DNA of 64,000 nucleotides, from NCBI GenBank assembly GCA_031379035.1, contig JANNEU010000329.1, forward strand, positions 13,850-77,849, given 5' to 3'. The translations under genes and the position numbers were made by a program. Shown here piece by piece: positions 15,839 through 25,102 of this stretch. Each line of letters opens with the position of its first letter. The first letter of the stretch is position 1. This stretch comes from JABFRJ01 sp031379035 (GTDB lineage: Bacteria > Pseudomonadota > Alphaproteobacteria > Rhizobiales > Hyphomicrobiaceae). The notes beneath the pieces are model-generated. The model was not told the origin of the DNA. It worked only from the letters and a program-made list of their open reading frames with translations, and searched no databases.

Positions 15839-18502
15839 ATGCAAGACGACAACTCGACCGCCAACGGCCGTGATTGGGTCGATGCCATTCGTTCGGTCAT
15901 TGCCGTCGAAGGGCCCGACGAAGCGGACCGGGTTCTGACGGCCGCAGTTAACGAGGCCCGCAAGCAGGGCGCGCGGTTGCCATTCGCCGGCAACACCGCC
16001 TACATCAACACCATCCATCCAGACGAGCAGCCAGCCTATCCTGGTGATCGTGATCTCGAAAACAAAGTGCGCTCGATCATCCGTTGGAACGCGGCCGCCA
16101 TCGTACTCAAGGCCAACAAGGATAGTTCTGAGCTCGGCGGCCACATCGCTTCGTTTCAGTCGGCAGCTACTCTCTATGCCACGGGCTTTACGCATTTCTG
16201 GCACGCGCCGACCGCTGCCCACGGCGGTGATCTGATCTTTGTGCAGGGCCATTCAGCACCGGGCATCTACGCGCGCGCTTTCATCGAGGGGCGGCTCACT
16301 GAGGAGCAATTGCTGAATTTCCGCCAGGAGGTCGATGGCAAAGGGCTCTCGTCTTATCCGCACCCGTGGCTGATGCCCGATTTCTGGCAGTTCCCGACGG
16401 TATCGATGGGGCTCGGCCCACTGATGGCCATCTACCAGGCACGGTTCCTGAAGTATCTGCATGGCCGTGGCCTCGCCGATACATCCGATCGCAAAGTCTG
16501 GGTATTCTGCGGCGACGGCGAGATGGACGAGCCGGAAAGCCTCGGTGCCATTTCTCTGGCCGGCCGCGAAAAGCTCGACAACCTGATCTTCGTCATCAAC
16601 TGCAACCTGCAGCGCCTGGATGGGCCTGTGCGCGGCAATGGCAAGATCATCCAGGAACTGGAAGGCGATTTCCGCGGTGCCGGATGGAACGTTATCAAGT
16701 GCATCTGGGGCTCGGGCTGGGACCCGCTGCTGGCCCGCGACACAACCGGCCGCCTGCGCCAATTGATGGAAGAATGCGTCGACGGTGAATACCAGGACTT
16801 TAAGTCCAAGAATGGTGCCTACATCCGCGAAAAATTCTTCGGCCGCTATCCGGAGACAGCAGCCATGGTCGCCGACTGGACGGACGCGCAGATCTGGTCG
16901 CTGACGCGCGGTGGCCACGATGCCGTGAAGGTCTACGCTGCCTACAAGGCCGCAGTCGACACCAAGGGTAAGCCGACTCTCATTCTCGCCAAGACGGTCA
17001 AGGGCTTCGGCATGGGCTCTGCCGGTGAAGGCCAGATGATCACCCATCAGCAGAAGAAAATGGGTGCGGAATCGCTCAAGCAGTTCCGCGACCGCTTTGA
17101 TGTGCCGGTGTCCGACGCCGAACTTGAGACGCTGCCGTTCGTTAAATTGAAACCCGGTTCGCCGGAAGAAGTGTACATGAAGGCGTCGCGCGCGCGCCTT
17201 GGTGGACATTTGCCGCAGCGCCGGCGCGAGGCTGATCAGAAACTGGTCATTCCGCCGCTGTCGGCATTCGAGGCGCTGCTGACCGCGAGCGGGGATCGCG
17301 AGAACTCGACAACCATGGCCTTCGTGCGCGTGCTCAACACGCTGTTGCGCGACAAGAACATCGGTAAGTCCATCGTGCCCATCGTGCCGGACGAAAGCCG
17401 CACCTTCGGCATGGAAGGTATGTTCCGCCAGTACGGCATCTTCAGCCAAGTGGGCCAGCTCTACACGCCACAGGATGCTGATCAGCTCTCTTATTACAAG
17501 GAGAGCAAGTCAGGTCAGATGCTGCAGGAAGGCATCAACGAGCCCGGTGCTATGGCCTCGTGGATCGCCGCGGCAACGTCGTACTCGACGTCGAATGTGC
17601 CGATGATCCCGTTCTACATCTATTATTCGATGTTCGGTTTTCAACGCATCGGCGATCTCGCGTGGGCTGCTGGCGACATGCGCGCGCGCGGCTTCCTCAT
17701 TGGCGGCACGTCGGGCCGTACAACGCTCAACGGCGAAGGTTTGCAGCACGAAGACGGCCACAGCCACCTCATCGCCGCGACCATCCCGAACTGCATCTGT
17801 TATGACCCCACCTACGCTTATGAAGTTGCGGTGATTGTCCATGAGGGCTTGAAGCGCATGTATGAGCGCGGCGAGGACGTTTATTACTACATCACGACGC
17901 TCAATGAGAACTACGTCCATCCGGCCATGCCGAAGGGTGCCGAAGAGGGTATCATCAAGGGCATGTATCTGCTGAAGGCGGCGCCCGATGGCACGCCCAA
18001 GGCCAAGCGTGTTCAATTGATGGGCTCCGGCGCTATTTTGCGCGAAGTCATCGCGGGTGCCGAATTGCTGGAAAAAGACTTCGGCATTCATGCCGATATC
18101 TGGTCGGTCACCAGCTTCACGGAACTGCGCCGCGAAGCGCTCGCCTGCGAACGTTGGAACATGCTGCATCCGGAAGACAAACCGCGCGTGCCGTTCGTCA
18201 CCCAGCAGCTGGCCACGCGTGGCGACGCACCCGTCATCGCCTCGACCGACTACATGAGGGCGTTTGCCGATCAGATCCGGCCGTTCGTGCCGGGCAACTA
18301 CAAAGTGCTCGGCACTGACGGTTTCGGCCGCTCCGACTTCCGCAAGCGCCTGCGCACGTTCTTTGAGGTCGATCGCCACTTCGTCGCCGTCGCCGCTTTG
18401 AAATCGCTCGCCGACAGCCAGCTTTTGCCGGCGCGCACCGTTAGCGATGCGATCAAGAAATATGGCATCGACGCCAACAAACCTGACCCGAGCCTGACCT
18501 GA
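15839..18502 (+). CDS. aceE: Pyruvate dehydrogenase E1 component, homodimeric type
   Basis: An 887-residue thiamine-diphosphate enzyme that decarboxylates pyruvate and acetylates the lipoyl group of E2, linking glycolysis to the TCA cycle. It is the single-chain E1 found in enterobacteria, with the same length as E. coli AceE, not the alpha/beta E1. The ThDP motif begins 'FCGDGEMDEPESLG' (about 222-235) and ends at 'VINCNLQRLDGPV'. The early active-site histidines are in 'GHIASFQSAATLY' and 'GHSAPGIYAR'. The ATG at 15839 gives the family length; an open frame reaching back to 15587 is leader. aceF follows after 43 bp. Two palindromes upstream suggest transcriptional control. Confidence 0.96.
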   Translation: MQDDNSTANGRDWVDAIRSVIAVEGPDEADRVLTAAVNEARKQGARLPFAGNTAYINTIHPDEQPAYPGDRDLENKVRSIIRWNAAAIVLKANKDSSELGGHIASFQSAATLYATGFTHFWHAPTAAHGGDLIFVQGHSAPGIYARAFIEGRLTEEQLLNFRQEVDGKGLSSYPHPWLMPDFWQFPTVSMGLGPLMAIYQARFLKYLHGRGLADTSDRKVWVFCGDGEMDEPESLGAISLAGREKLDNLIFVINCNLQRLDGPVRGNGKIIQELEGDFRGAGWNVIKCIWGSGWDPLLARDTTGRLRQLMEECVDGEYQDFKSKNGAYIREKFFGRYPETAAMVADWTDAQIWSLTRGGHDAVKVYAAYKAAVDTKGKPTLILAKTVKGFGMGSAGEGQMITHQQKKMGAESLKQFRDRFDVPVSDAELETLPFVKLKPGSPEEVYMKASRARLGGHLPQRRREADQKLVIPPLSAFEALLTASGDRENSTTMAFVRVLNTLLRDKNIGKSIVPIVPDESRTFGMEGMFRQYGIFSQVGQLYTPQDADQLSYYKESKSGQMLQEGINEPGAMASWIAAATSYSTSNVPMIPFYIYYSMFGFQRIGDLAWAAGDMRARGFLIGGTSGRTTLNGEGLQHEDGHSHLIAATIPNCICYDPTYAYEVAVIVHEGLKRMYERGEDVYYYITTLNENYVHPAMPKGAEEGIIKGMYLLKAAPDGTPKAKRVQLMGSGAILREVIAGAELLEKDFGIHADIWSVTSFTELRREALACERWNMLHPEDKPRVPFVTQQLATRGDAPVIASTDYMRAFADQIRPFVPGNYKVLGTDGFGRSDFRKRLRTFFEVDRHFVAVAALKSLADSQLLPARTVSDAIKKYGIDANKPDPSLT

Positions 18503-18545
18503 CCACTTCTTCCGCTGCCTCTTCATTTCCCACGAGACCTGATCC

Positions 18546-19823
18546 ATGGCCCTGACTGACGTAACCGTCCCCGATATCGGCGACTTCAAAAACATCCCCG
18601 TCATCGAAATCCTCGTGAAGCCGGGTGATGTGGTGTCGGTCGACGATCCGCTGATGTCGCTTGAGAGCGACAAAGCGACCATGGAAGTTCCGTCGCCTGC
18701 GGCCGGCAAGATTGCCGAGATACTGGTCAAAGTTGGCGACAAGGTATCCATGGGCACGGCCATTGTGCGGCTCGAAGGCAAGAGTACCAATGGTGCCGGT
18801 CATGCTGCGGCAACGGTGCCAGCAACGGCAGCGGCATCGAACGCACCCTTGGTTGGGGCCCCCACTCCGACCAGCGATCTCGCCGCACGCTTTCTGCCGC
18901 CGCCGGTCGATTATGGGAATGCGCATGCAAGCCCTTCCGTTCGCCGCCTCGCGCGGGAACTCGGCATCGATCTGGGCAAGATCAGTGGCACCGGCGAGAA
19001 AGGCCGCATCACCCAAGATGATGTCAAAAAGTCCATCGCCGGGGCATTGTCCGGTCAAAACGGTGCGCCCTCTGGGGGCATGGGGATTCCAGAGATTCCG
19101 GTGATCGACTTCTCCAAGTTCGGTGCCACCGAAACAAAGATGCTGCCGCGTATCAAGAAGCTGTCGGGCCCGCATCTGCATCGTTCGTGGCTCAACATTC
19201 CGCACGTCACCCACACCGATGAAGCCGACACCACTGAGATCGAGAAATACCGCAAGGAACTCGACAACGGCGCGAAGGGTGACAAGAAACCCTATCGCGT
19301 CTCCATGCTGCCGTTCCTGATGAAGGCCGCTGTCGCCACGCTGAAACTTTTTCCGGATTTCAATTCGTCACTATCGCCGGCTAAAGACGCGCTGATCCTC
19401 AAGAAATACTACAACATCGGCGTTGCCGTTGACACGCCAGACGGCCTGGTCGTGCCCGTCATCAAAGAGGTGGATCGCAAGGGCATCGTCGAGATCAGCC
19501 GCGAGCTTGGCGAGATTTCCGAGCGCGCCAGGCAGGGCAAGCTTGCTGCCACTGAGATGCAAGGCGCGACCTTCACAATCTCATCGCTGGGAGGAATCGG
19601 TGGCGTGGCGTTCACGCCGATCGTCAACGCGCCGGAAGTCGCGATCCTTGGTGTGGCGCGCGCCAAGATGGCGCCGGTCTGGGATGGCAAAGAGTTCCAG
19701 CCGCGTCTAATGCTGCCGCTGTGCTTGTCGTACGATCACCGCGTCATCGACGGCGCTTCCGCCGCGCGCTTCACCAAGCAACTCGCCAACGCCTTGGAAG
19801 ATCTGCGCCGGTTGATCCTCTAG
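18546..19823 (+). CDS. aceF: Dihydrolipoamide acetyltransferase, pyruvate dehydrogenase E2
   Basis: A 425-residue E2 core subunit. One lipoyl domain occupies about residues 1-75 with the lipoylated lysine in 'LESDKATMEVPS'. An Ala/Pro-rich linker follows. The peripheral-subunit-binding domain, 'SPSVRRLARELGIDLGKISG', spans about 129-165. The catalytic domain ends in 'YDHRVIDGASAARF' with the active-site His and Asp. The single lipoyl domain contrasts with the three of E. coli AceF. It lies between aceE and lpd on the same strand. Confidence 0.95.
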   Translation: MALTDVTVPDIGDFKNIPVIEILVKPGDVVSVDDPLMSLESDKATMEVPSPAAGKIAEILVKVGDKVSMGTAIVRLEGKSTNGAGHAAATVPATAAASNAPLVGAPTPTSDLAARFLPPPVDYGNAHASPSVRRLARELGIDLGKISGTGEKGRITQDDVKKSIAGALSGQNGAPSGGMGIPEIPVIDFSKFGATETKMLPRIKKLSGPHLHRSWLNIPHVTHTDEADTTEIEKYRKELDNGAKGDKKPYRVSMLPFLMKAAVATLKLFPDFNSSLSPAKDALILKKYYNIGVAVDTPDGLVVPVIKEVDRKGIVEISRELGEISERARQGKLAATEMQGATFTISSLGGIGGVAFTPIVNAPEVAILGVARAKMAPVWDGKEFQPRLMLPLCLSYDHRVIDGASAARFTKQLANALEDLRRLIL

Positions 19824-19849
19824 GCAGCACACCCGAAGTCTTTCGTCAT

Positions 19850-19865
19850 CCCGGCGCAGGCCGGG
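19850..19865. repeat. REP-like hairpin between aceF and lpd
   Basis: CCCGGC-GCAG-GCCGGG is a perfect 6-bp stem with a tetraloop, inside the context 'GTCAT...GGGACCCA' of a repeat type frequently dispersed between genes in alphaproteobacteria. It sits in the 97-bp gap 19824-19920 and could adjust the ratio of E3 to E1/E2 message. Confidence 0.7.
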
Positions 19866-19920
19866 ACCCACGACAAGCGTCAACCCGTCGTGCCCTTGGA
19901 CGCACAAGCTCGAGCCCCCG

Positions 19921-21645
19921 ATGACCTCTGAAATTAAAGTTCCTGACATTGGCGATTTCAAGAATATCCCGGTGATCGACGTGCATGTGAAGGCGGGTCA
20001 GACCGTTTCGGCAGAAGAGCCACTGGTGACGCTGGAAAGTGACAAGGCGACGCTGGATGTGCCGGCACCGCGCGCGGGCGTAATCGGAACAGTGCTGTTG
20101 AAACCCGGCGACAAAGTCTCCATGGGCACCGTCATTGCCACCTGGGCCGATGTAAAGGGCGCAACCGTGGCAGCCCCCACTGCGATAGCGCCAGGCGCAG
20201 TTCCCGCGCCGCGTGCTGCGGCAACCGGCGAGCTCCACGCCGAAATCCTCGTCCTCGGCGCCGGACCTGGCGGCTACACGGCTGCATTCCGTGCTGCGGA
20301 TCTCGGCAAGAAGGTTGTCCTCGTTGAGCGTTGGCCGATGCTCGGCGGCGTCTGCCTGAACGTCGGTTGCATTCCCTCCAAGGCGCTGTTGCACGCCGCC
20401 AAGGTCCTCGACGAAGCCAAGGATATGGCAGGACACGGCATCAGCTTCGGCAAACCTGAGATCAATCTCGATCAGCTGCGCAGCTGGAAAGATGGTGTCG
20501 TCAAGAAACTGGTCGGCGGGCTGTCAGGGCTTGCAAAGGCGCGCAAAGTGACCGTCGTCACCGGCACTGGTGCCTTCAGTGGTCCCAACACGCTTGTTGC
20601 GACCGGCGCGGATGGCAAGCGCACGACGATCTCGTTCGATCACGCCATCATCGCCGCCGGCTCCGAGCCGGTTACACTCCCGTTTGTCCCTCATCATGAT
20701 CCGCGCGTGATTGATTCAACCGGCGCGCTTGAGTTGAAGTCTATCCCCAAGCGCCTGCTGGTGCTCGGCGGCGGGATCATCGGCCTCGAGATGGCAACCG
20801 TCTATCATGCGCTGGGATCGGCGGTGACGGTGGTCGAGTTGATGGATCAGATCATCCCTGGTGCGGACAAGGATATCGTCACGCCGCTGATGAAGCGCAT
20901 TGAGAAGCGCTACGAGAAGATCCTGCTGAAGACCAAGGTCATCGGTGTGGAAGCGAACCCCGAAGGCCTCGCTGTCGCGTTCGAAGGGCCAGACGGGAAG
21001 TCGGTGGGCCAATATGACATGCTGCTCTGTGCGGTCGGCCGCAAGCCGAACGGCAAGTTGATTGCCGCCGAGGCTGCGGGCGTAAAGGTCGATGAGCGTG
21101 GCTTCATCGCGGTGGACAAGCAGCAGCGCACCAATGTGGCCCACATCTTCGCTATTGGCGACGTGGTTGGTCAGCCGATGCTCGCCCACAAGGCCACCCA
21201 CGAAGCGCGCGTCGCCGCCGAAGTGGCGAGCGGCATGAAATCCGTCTTCGACGCCAAGGTTATTCCGTCGGTCGCCTACACCGATCCAGAAATCGCCTGG
21301 GTCGGCCTCACCGAAACGGAAGCCAAAGCCAAAGGCATCAAGGTCGGCAAAGGTGCCTTCCCCTGGGCCGCATCCGGCCGTTCGCTCGCACTTGGCCGTG
21401 ATGAGGGCCTGACCAAGGTGCTCATCGACGAGGACACGCACCGCATTATTGGCGCCGGGATTGTCGGGCCAAATGCCGGCGACCTGATTGCCGAGGTGGC
21501 CCTCGCCATCGAGATGGGCGCGGATCCGCACGACGTGGGCTTGACCATCCATCCACACCCGACATTGTCGGAGACGGTTGCCATGGCCATGGAAATGTAT
21601 TCGGGCACCATTACTGATCTTATCGCGCCAAAGAAGCGGGCGTGA
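19921..21645 (+). CDS. lpd: Dihydrolipoamide dehydrogenase (E3) with N-terminal lipoyl domain
   Basis: A 574-residue flavoprotein that reoxidises dihydrolipoamide with NAD+. Residues about 1-75 are a complete lipoyl domain ('ESDKATLDVPAP' carries the lysine). After a short Ala/Pro linker comes the E3 fold: FAD site 'ILVLGAGPGGYTAA' (about 108-121), redox disulfide 'GGVCLNVGCIPSKA' (about 143-156), NAD site 'VLGGGIIGLEMA' (about 281-292), second FAD segment 'HIFAIGDVVGQP', and the C-terminal active-site 'HPHPTLSE'. Lipoyl-bearing E3 is known from Neisseria-type PDH complexes. Its lipoyl domain is very similar to that of the adjacent E2. Confidence 0.95.
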   Translation: MTSEIKVPDIGDFKNIPVIDVHVKAGQTVSAEEPLVTLESDKATLDVPAPRAGVIGTVLLKPGDKVSMGTVIATWADVKGATVAAPTAIAPGAVPAPRAAATGELHAEILVLGAGPGGYTAAFRAADLGKKVVLVERWPMLGGVCLNVGCIPSKALLHAAKVLDEAKDMAGHGISFGKPEINLDQLRSWKDGVVKKLVGGLSGLAKARKVTVVTGTGAFSGPNTLVATGADGKRTTISFDHAIIAAGSEPVTLPFVPHHDPRVIDSTGALELKSIPKRLLVLGGGIIGLEMATVYHALGSAVTVVELMDQIIPGADKDIVTPLMKRIEKRYEKILLKTKVIGVEANPEGLAVAFEGPDGKSVGQYDMLLCAVGRKPNGKLIAAEAAGVKVDERGFIAVDKQQRTNVAHIFAIGDVVGQPMLAHKATHEARVAAEVASGMKSVFDAKVIPSVAYTDPEIAWVGLTETEAKAKGIKVGKGAFPWAASGRSLALGRDEGLTKVLIDEDTHRIIGAGIVGPNAGDLIAEVALAIEMGADPHDVGLTIHPHPTLSETVAMAMEMYSGTITDLIAPKKRA

Positions 21646-21763
21646 TCCGCGGCCAAATTTTGCTAGTTGCTTTTCTTGGCATGTTTTTCCCTGGCATTGA
21701 CGGCTGCAGTCCCCCATGCGACGCCATAAGCGTTCCAAATTGGGTGGACGGGGAAGTCTTATT

Positions 21764-22627
21764 GTGGACGGAAGCCTGGAGAACCGGTTGAGCGGAGCCT
21801 TCGGCGCAGACGTGCCGATGGTGGCCGCGTCATCGCCGGTTGTTCGTTTGTCCGACGTCGATGTCGCATTTCCGGAGCCGAATGGCGGGATTTTCAAGGC
21901 GGTATCTGCAGCCAGCCTGGACGTAGGTGCCAACGAGTTCGTCGCCATTGTTGGTCCAACCGGTTGCGGGAAATCAACGCTGCTCAACTGCGCGGCGGGG
22001 CTTTTGAAACCGGCAGCCGGTCGCGTTGAAATTTTCGGTGCGGCCCTGCAAGGCTTGAATGGTCATGCCGGTTACTTGTTTCAGCAAGATGCGTTGATGC
22101 CTTGGAAGACGGCGCGCGCCAACATCGCACTGGCGCTTGAGGTGGGCGGTACACCGGCGGCCGAAGCGAGTGAGCGTGCGCAGGCCTGGCTCACGCGCGT
22201 CGGCCTCAAAAGCTTCGGTGAGCGCTATGCGCACCAGCTATCGGGCGGGCAGCGCAAACGCGTCGGCCTCGCTCAAGTGCTCATCCGTGATCCAAAAATT
22301 CTGCTGATGGACGAACCGTTCGGCCCGCTGGATGCGCAGACGCGGCAGATCATGGGCAACCTGCTGCTGCAACTCTGGGCCGCCGACAAGAAGGCCGTGC
22401 TATTCGTCACCCACGATCTCGAAGAAGCCATCGCGCTGGCTGATCGCGTCGTCATCATGAGTGCGGGCCCGGAAGCAAAAATCATCGGCAACCACACGAT
22501 TGATCTGGTCCGCCCACGCGACGCCACCGAAGTGCGGCTGCAGCCGCGTTTCCACGAGATCCACAAGGCGATCTGGGGCCAGCTGCGTGACGAGGTCATC
22601 AAGGCTTACGGCGGGGAGATCGGGTGA
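21764..22627 (+). CDS. ABC transporter ATP-binding protein, NitT/TauT (nitrate/sulfonate) type
   Basis: A 287-residue ATPase. Walker A 'GPTGCGKST' (about residues 63-71), Q-loop 'LFQQDALMPW', signature 'LSGGQRKRVGLAQ', Walker B 'ILLMDEPFG' and the switch histidine 'VTHDLEEAI' are intact. I chose the GTG at 21764 because a GGGAAG Shine-Dalgarno lies 8 bp upstream. The ATG at 21818 has none and is the alternative. The stop overlaps the permease start. It forms a transporter with the next two genes; the substrate is not readable from the ATPase. Confidence 0.88.
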   Translation: MDGSLENRLSGAFGADVPMVAASSPVVRLSDVDVAFPEPNGGIFKAVSAASLDVGANEFVAIVGPTGCGKSTLLNCAAGLLKPAAGRVEIFGAALQGLNGHAGYLFQQDALMPWKTARANIALALEVGGTPAAEASERAQAWLTRVGLKSFGERYAHQLSGGQRKRVGLAQVLIRDPKILLMDEPFGPLDAQTRQIMGNLLLQLWAADKKAVLFVTHDLEEAIALADRVVIMSAGPEAKIIGNHTIDLVRPRDATEVRLQPRFHEIHKAIWGQLRDEVIKAYGGEIG

Positions 22628-23496
22628 TGATCATCTCGCGTTGGAAACTCCTCAGCCTGCAGGTTCTTGTCGCGGTCGCCGCTATCTTGATCTGGCACGT
22701 GGGTTCGGCTGGCACGTTCGGTGTGGCGTTTCTGCCGAAGTTCTTTTTCTCGGCGCCGCTTGATGTCGGTGGACGTATCGTCAAGATGTTCGCCGATGGG
22801 ACGGCCAAGATTGCCACCTGCTCAGCGCCGTTGGATATCACACGCCTGCTGCACACCAATGATGCCTGTTTTGGCAAGACGATCTGGCAGCATCTCTCCA
22901 TCACACTCATTGAGGGTCTGCTGGCCTTCGTCACAGGCTCCATCGCCGGCATCGCGTTTGGCTTCTGGTTCGCCCGGAAACCTCTCGTCGCCGCAGTGTT
23001 TGAGCCCTACATCAAAATGTTCAACGCGCTGCCGCGCGTAGTGCTCGCACCTATTTTCATGCTCTGGCTTGGTCTTGGCATTTGGTCGAAGGTGGCATTG
23101 GGCTTCACGCTAGTGTTCTTCATCGTCTTCTTCAACGTCTATCAGGGCGTGCGCGAAGTTAGCCCGGTCATTCTCGCGAACGCCCGCATGCTTGGCATGA
23201 CCGAGCGCCAGCTGTTTCGGCATGTCTACTGGCCAAGTGCGCTGTCGTGGATGTTCTCGTCGCTGCACACATCGGTGGGGTTTGCCATCATCGGCGCGGT
23301 GGTCGGTGAGTATCTCGGGTCTGCCGCTGGCCTCGGCTATCTCATCCAGCAGGCGGAAGGCACTTTCGACGTGACCGGCGTGTTTGCTGGCATGGTGATC
23401 CTCGCCGCGTTTGTCCTGTTCATTGATTGGCTGGTCACCCTGGTCGAGCGCCGATTGCTCGTTTGGAAACCGCCTGCTGCCTCATCACAGACCTGA
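22627..23496 (+). CDS. ABC transporter permease, NitT/TauT type
   Basis: A 289-residue SsuC/TauC-like inner-membrane protein with about six helices. The inner-membrane transport loop is seen near 'VILANARMLGMTERQLFRHVYWPS' (about residues 181-204), where the ATPase would dock. The segment between the first two helices (about 42-90) is longer than in most SsuC proteins and contains two cysteines. The start overlaps the ATPase stop (TGATG; a GTG three bases earlier is also possible). Confidence 0.88.
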   Translation: MIISRWKLLSLQVLVAVAAILIWHVGSAGTFGVAFLPKFFFSAPLDVGGRIVKMFADGTAKIATCSAPLDITRLLHTNDACFGKTIWQHLSITLIEGLLAFVTGSIAGIAFGFWFARKPLVAAVFEPYIKMFNALPRVVLAPIFMLWLGLGIWSKVALGFTLVFFIVFFNVYQGVREVSPVILANARMLGMTERQLFRHVYWPSALSWMFSSLHTSVGFAIIGAVVGEYLGSAAGLGYLIQQAEGTFDVTGVFAGMVILAAFVLFIDWLVTLVERRLLVWKPPAASSQT

Positions 23497-23532
23497 TATC
23501 AAATTGCCCTGATCCCGAACTGGAGTCCTGAT

Positions 23533-24552
23533 ATGTCCCGCAGTCTGCTTCGCATCACAGCCCTGGTGACCGCCTTCGCCCTAGGCGCAATGTCTGCCAA
23601 CGCGCAGGCACCTGAGAAAAAGTCGCTCAAACTCGCTGTTGGCGGGAAGGCATCGCTCTACTACCTTCCACTGACGATCGCCGAACAGCTCGGCTACTTC
23701 AAGGAACAAGGCCTCGATATTGAGATCAACGATTTCGCTGGGGGTGCCAAGGCACTGCAGGCGCTCATCGGTGGCTCCGTCGATGTGGTCACCGGTGCCT
23801 ATGAACACACCATCCGGATGCAGACTAAAGGCCAGGACGTGCGTGCCGTCGTCGAACTTGGGCGTTATCCAGCGATCAACATCATGGTCCGCAAGGATCG
23901 TCCCTACAAGACGGCGGCTGACCTCAAGGGCATGAAGATCGGCGTCAGCGCGCCGGGTTCGTCCACCCAGATGGTCGCGCAGTTTGTCATGGTGCAAGCT
24001 GGCCTCAAACTCGATGATGCGTCGTTCATCGGCGTCGGCCTCGGCGCGTCCGCCGTCGCCGCCATCAAGAAGGGCGAGATCGACGTGTTGTCGACCACAG
24101 AACCGGCCAACACAAAGCTCGTCAAGGATGGCGACGTGATCATCATCGCTGATACCACCACAACGGAAGGCGTCACCAAACTGCTCGGCGGCCCGATGTC
24201 GGCCGGCGTTCTCTACGCCAAGGGCGATTTCATCGAGAAGAACCCAGCAACCGTGCAGGCTCTCGTCAACGCCTTCTATAAGACGATCAAATGGATCGCC
24301 AAGTCGACGCCCGAAGAGATCGCAGCCAAGATGCCAGAGGAGTACATGTTGGGGGACAAGGCTCTCTACATCGAAGCCATCAAAGCGGCTGCGGATGCCT
24401 ACTCGAAGGACGGCATGATCCGTCCGGAAGTACAAAAGCGGTCACTCGACTTTTTGCAGAAGTTCGATGAAGAGTTGAAGACGGCCAAGATCGACCTCTC
24501 CAAAACATGGGACGGCAGGTTCGTTGCTAAAGCTGCCGAGACGATCAAATAG
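23533..24552 (+). CDS. ABC transporter substrate-binding protein, NMT1/SsuA-like
   Basis: A 339-residue periplasmic binding protein with a Sec signal peptide ('ITALVTAFALGAMSANA', cleavage near residue 25). Family marks are 'YYLPLTIAEQLGYFKEQGLDIEI' (about 41-63, split by the hinge), 'GGAKALQALIGGSVDVVTG' and 'DLKGMKIGVSAPGSST'. These are shared by taurine, sulfonate, nitrate and hydroxymethylpyrimidine binders. A good Shine-Dalgarno (GGAG) precedes the ATG. It completes the operon with the ATPase and permease. The ligand is unknown. Confidence 0.9.
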   Translation: MSRSLLRITALVTAFALGAMSANAQAPEKKSLKLAVGGKASLYYLPLTIAEQLGYFKEQGLDIEINDFAGGAKALQALIGGSVDVVTGAYEHTIRMQTKGQDVRAVVELGRYPAINIMVRKDRPYKTAADLKGMKIGVSAPGSSTQMVAQFVMVQAGLKLDDASFIGVGLGASAVAAIKKGEIDVLSTTEPANTKLVKDGDVIIIADTTTTEGVTKLLGGPMSAGVLYAKGDFIEKNPATVQALVNAFYKTIKWIAKSTPEEIAAKMPEEYMLGDKALYIEAIKAAADAYSKDGMIRPEVQKRSLDFLQKFDEELKTAKIDLSKTWDGRFVAKAAETIK

Positions 24553-24649
24553 GCTGGGATCAGAATTCAACAGCTGCAATCTCTGCGACATAATCTGACT
24601 GAGCACTGGGTGGCTTTGCCATCTACTGGCATCAACGGAGGGAAGTTCC

Positions 24650-25045
24650 ATGAATAACATGCTTGTCACGGTTGGGCGCATTCTGCTTGGGCTGTTTTTT
24701 CTCGTTCTGGGTCTCGCAAAAGTGAAAGGCGTGATTGACAGCGGCGGGTTGACTGCTCTTTCCGGCTATATTGGCAGCCGCGGCCTGCCGCAGCCGCAGA
24801 TCATCGCCATCGCGACCATTGCGTTCGAAGTTCTCGGTGGCTTGGCGCTGATCTTTGGGTTCTTGACCATGCCGATCGCGTTTCTGATGGCTGGCTTCTG
24901 CTTTGCAACAGCAGCACTCTTTCACAACTTCTGGACGTTTCCGGCGGAACAGATGGTCCCTCAGTTCCAGAGTTTCATGAAGAATATTGGTCTCGCGGGC
25001 GCGTATCTGGTGTTGGCTGGCGACAGTCTTCGCAGCAAACTCTGA
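24650..25045 (+). CDS. DoxX-family membrane protein
   Basis: A 131-residue protein with four transmembrane helices. The DoxX signature is 'VGRILLGLFFLVLGLAKV' at the N-terminus (about 7-24) and 'PIAFLMAGFCFATAALFHNFW' in the third helix region. The family is linked to thiosulfate:quinone oxidation or redox stress, but many members are uncharacterised. A strong GGAGG ribosome binding site lies 9 bp upstream. It is followed after 57 bp by the tartrate dehydrogenase-like gene. Confidence 0.88.
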   Translation: MNNMLVTVGRILLGLFFLVLGLAKVKGVIDSGGLTALSGYIGSRGLPQPQIIAIATIAFEVLGGLALIFGFLTMPIAFLMAGFCFATAALFHNFWTFPAEQMVPQFQSFMKNIGLAGAYLVLAGDSLRSKL

Positions 25046-25102
25046 TCTCTGCGCATCAGCGGTTATCAACTCCGTCAGCATGTCGCCTTCGAAGGATCTC
25101 CG

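Noticed and set aside
16253..17449. 398-codon open frame antisense to aceE
   Set aside because: Complement of a clear 887-residue AceE; composition is His/Arg/Gln-rich as expected for an antisense shadow.
20716..21987. 423-codon open frame antisense to lpd
   Set aside because: Shadow of the lipoamide dehydrogenase coding bias; no start signal or domain.
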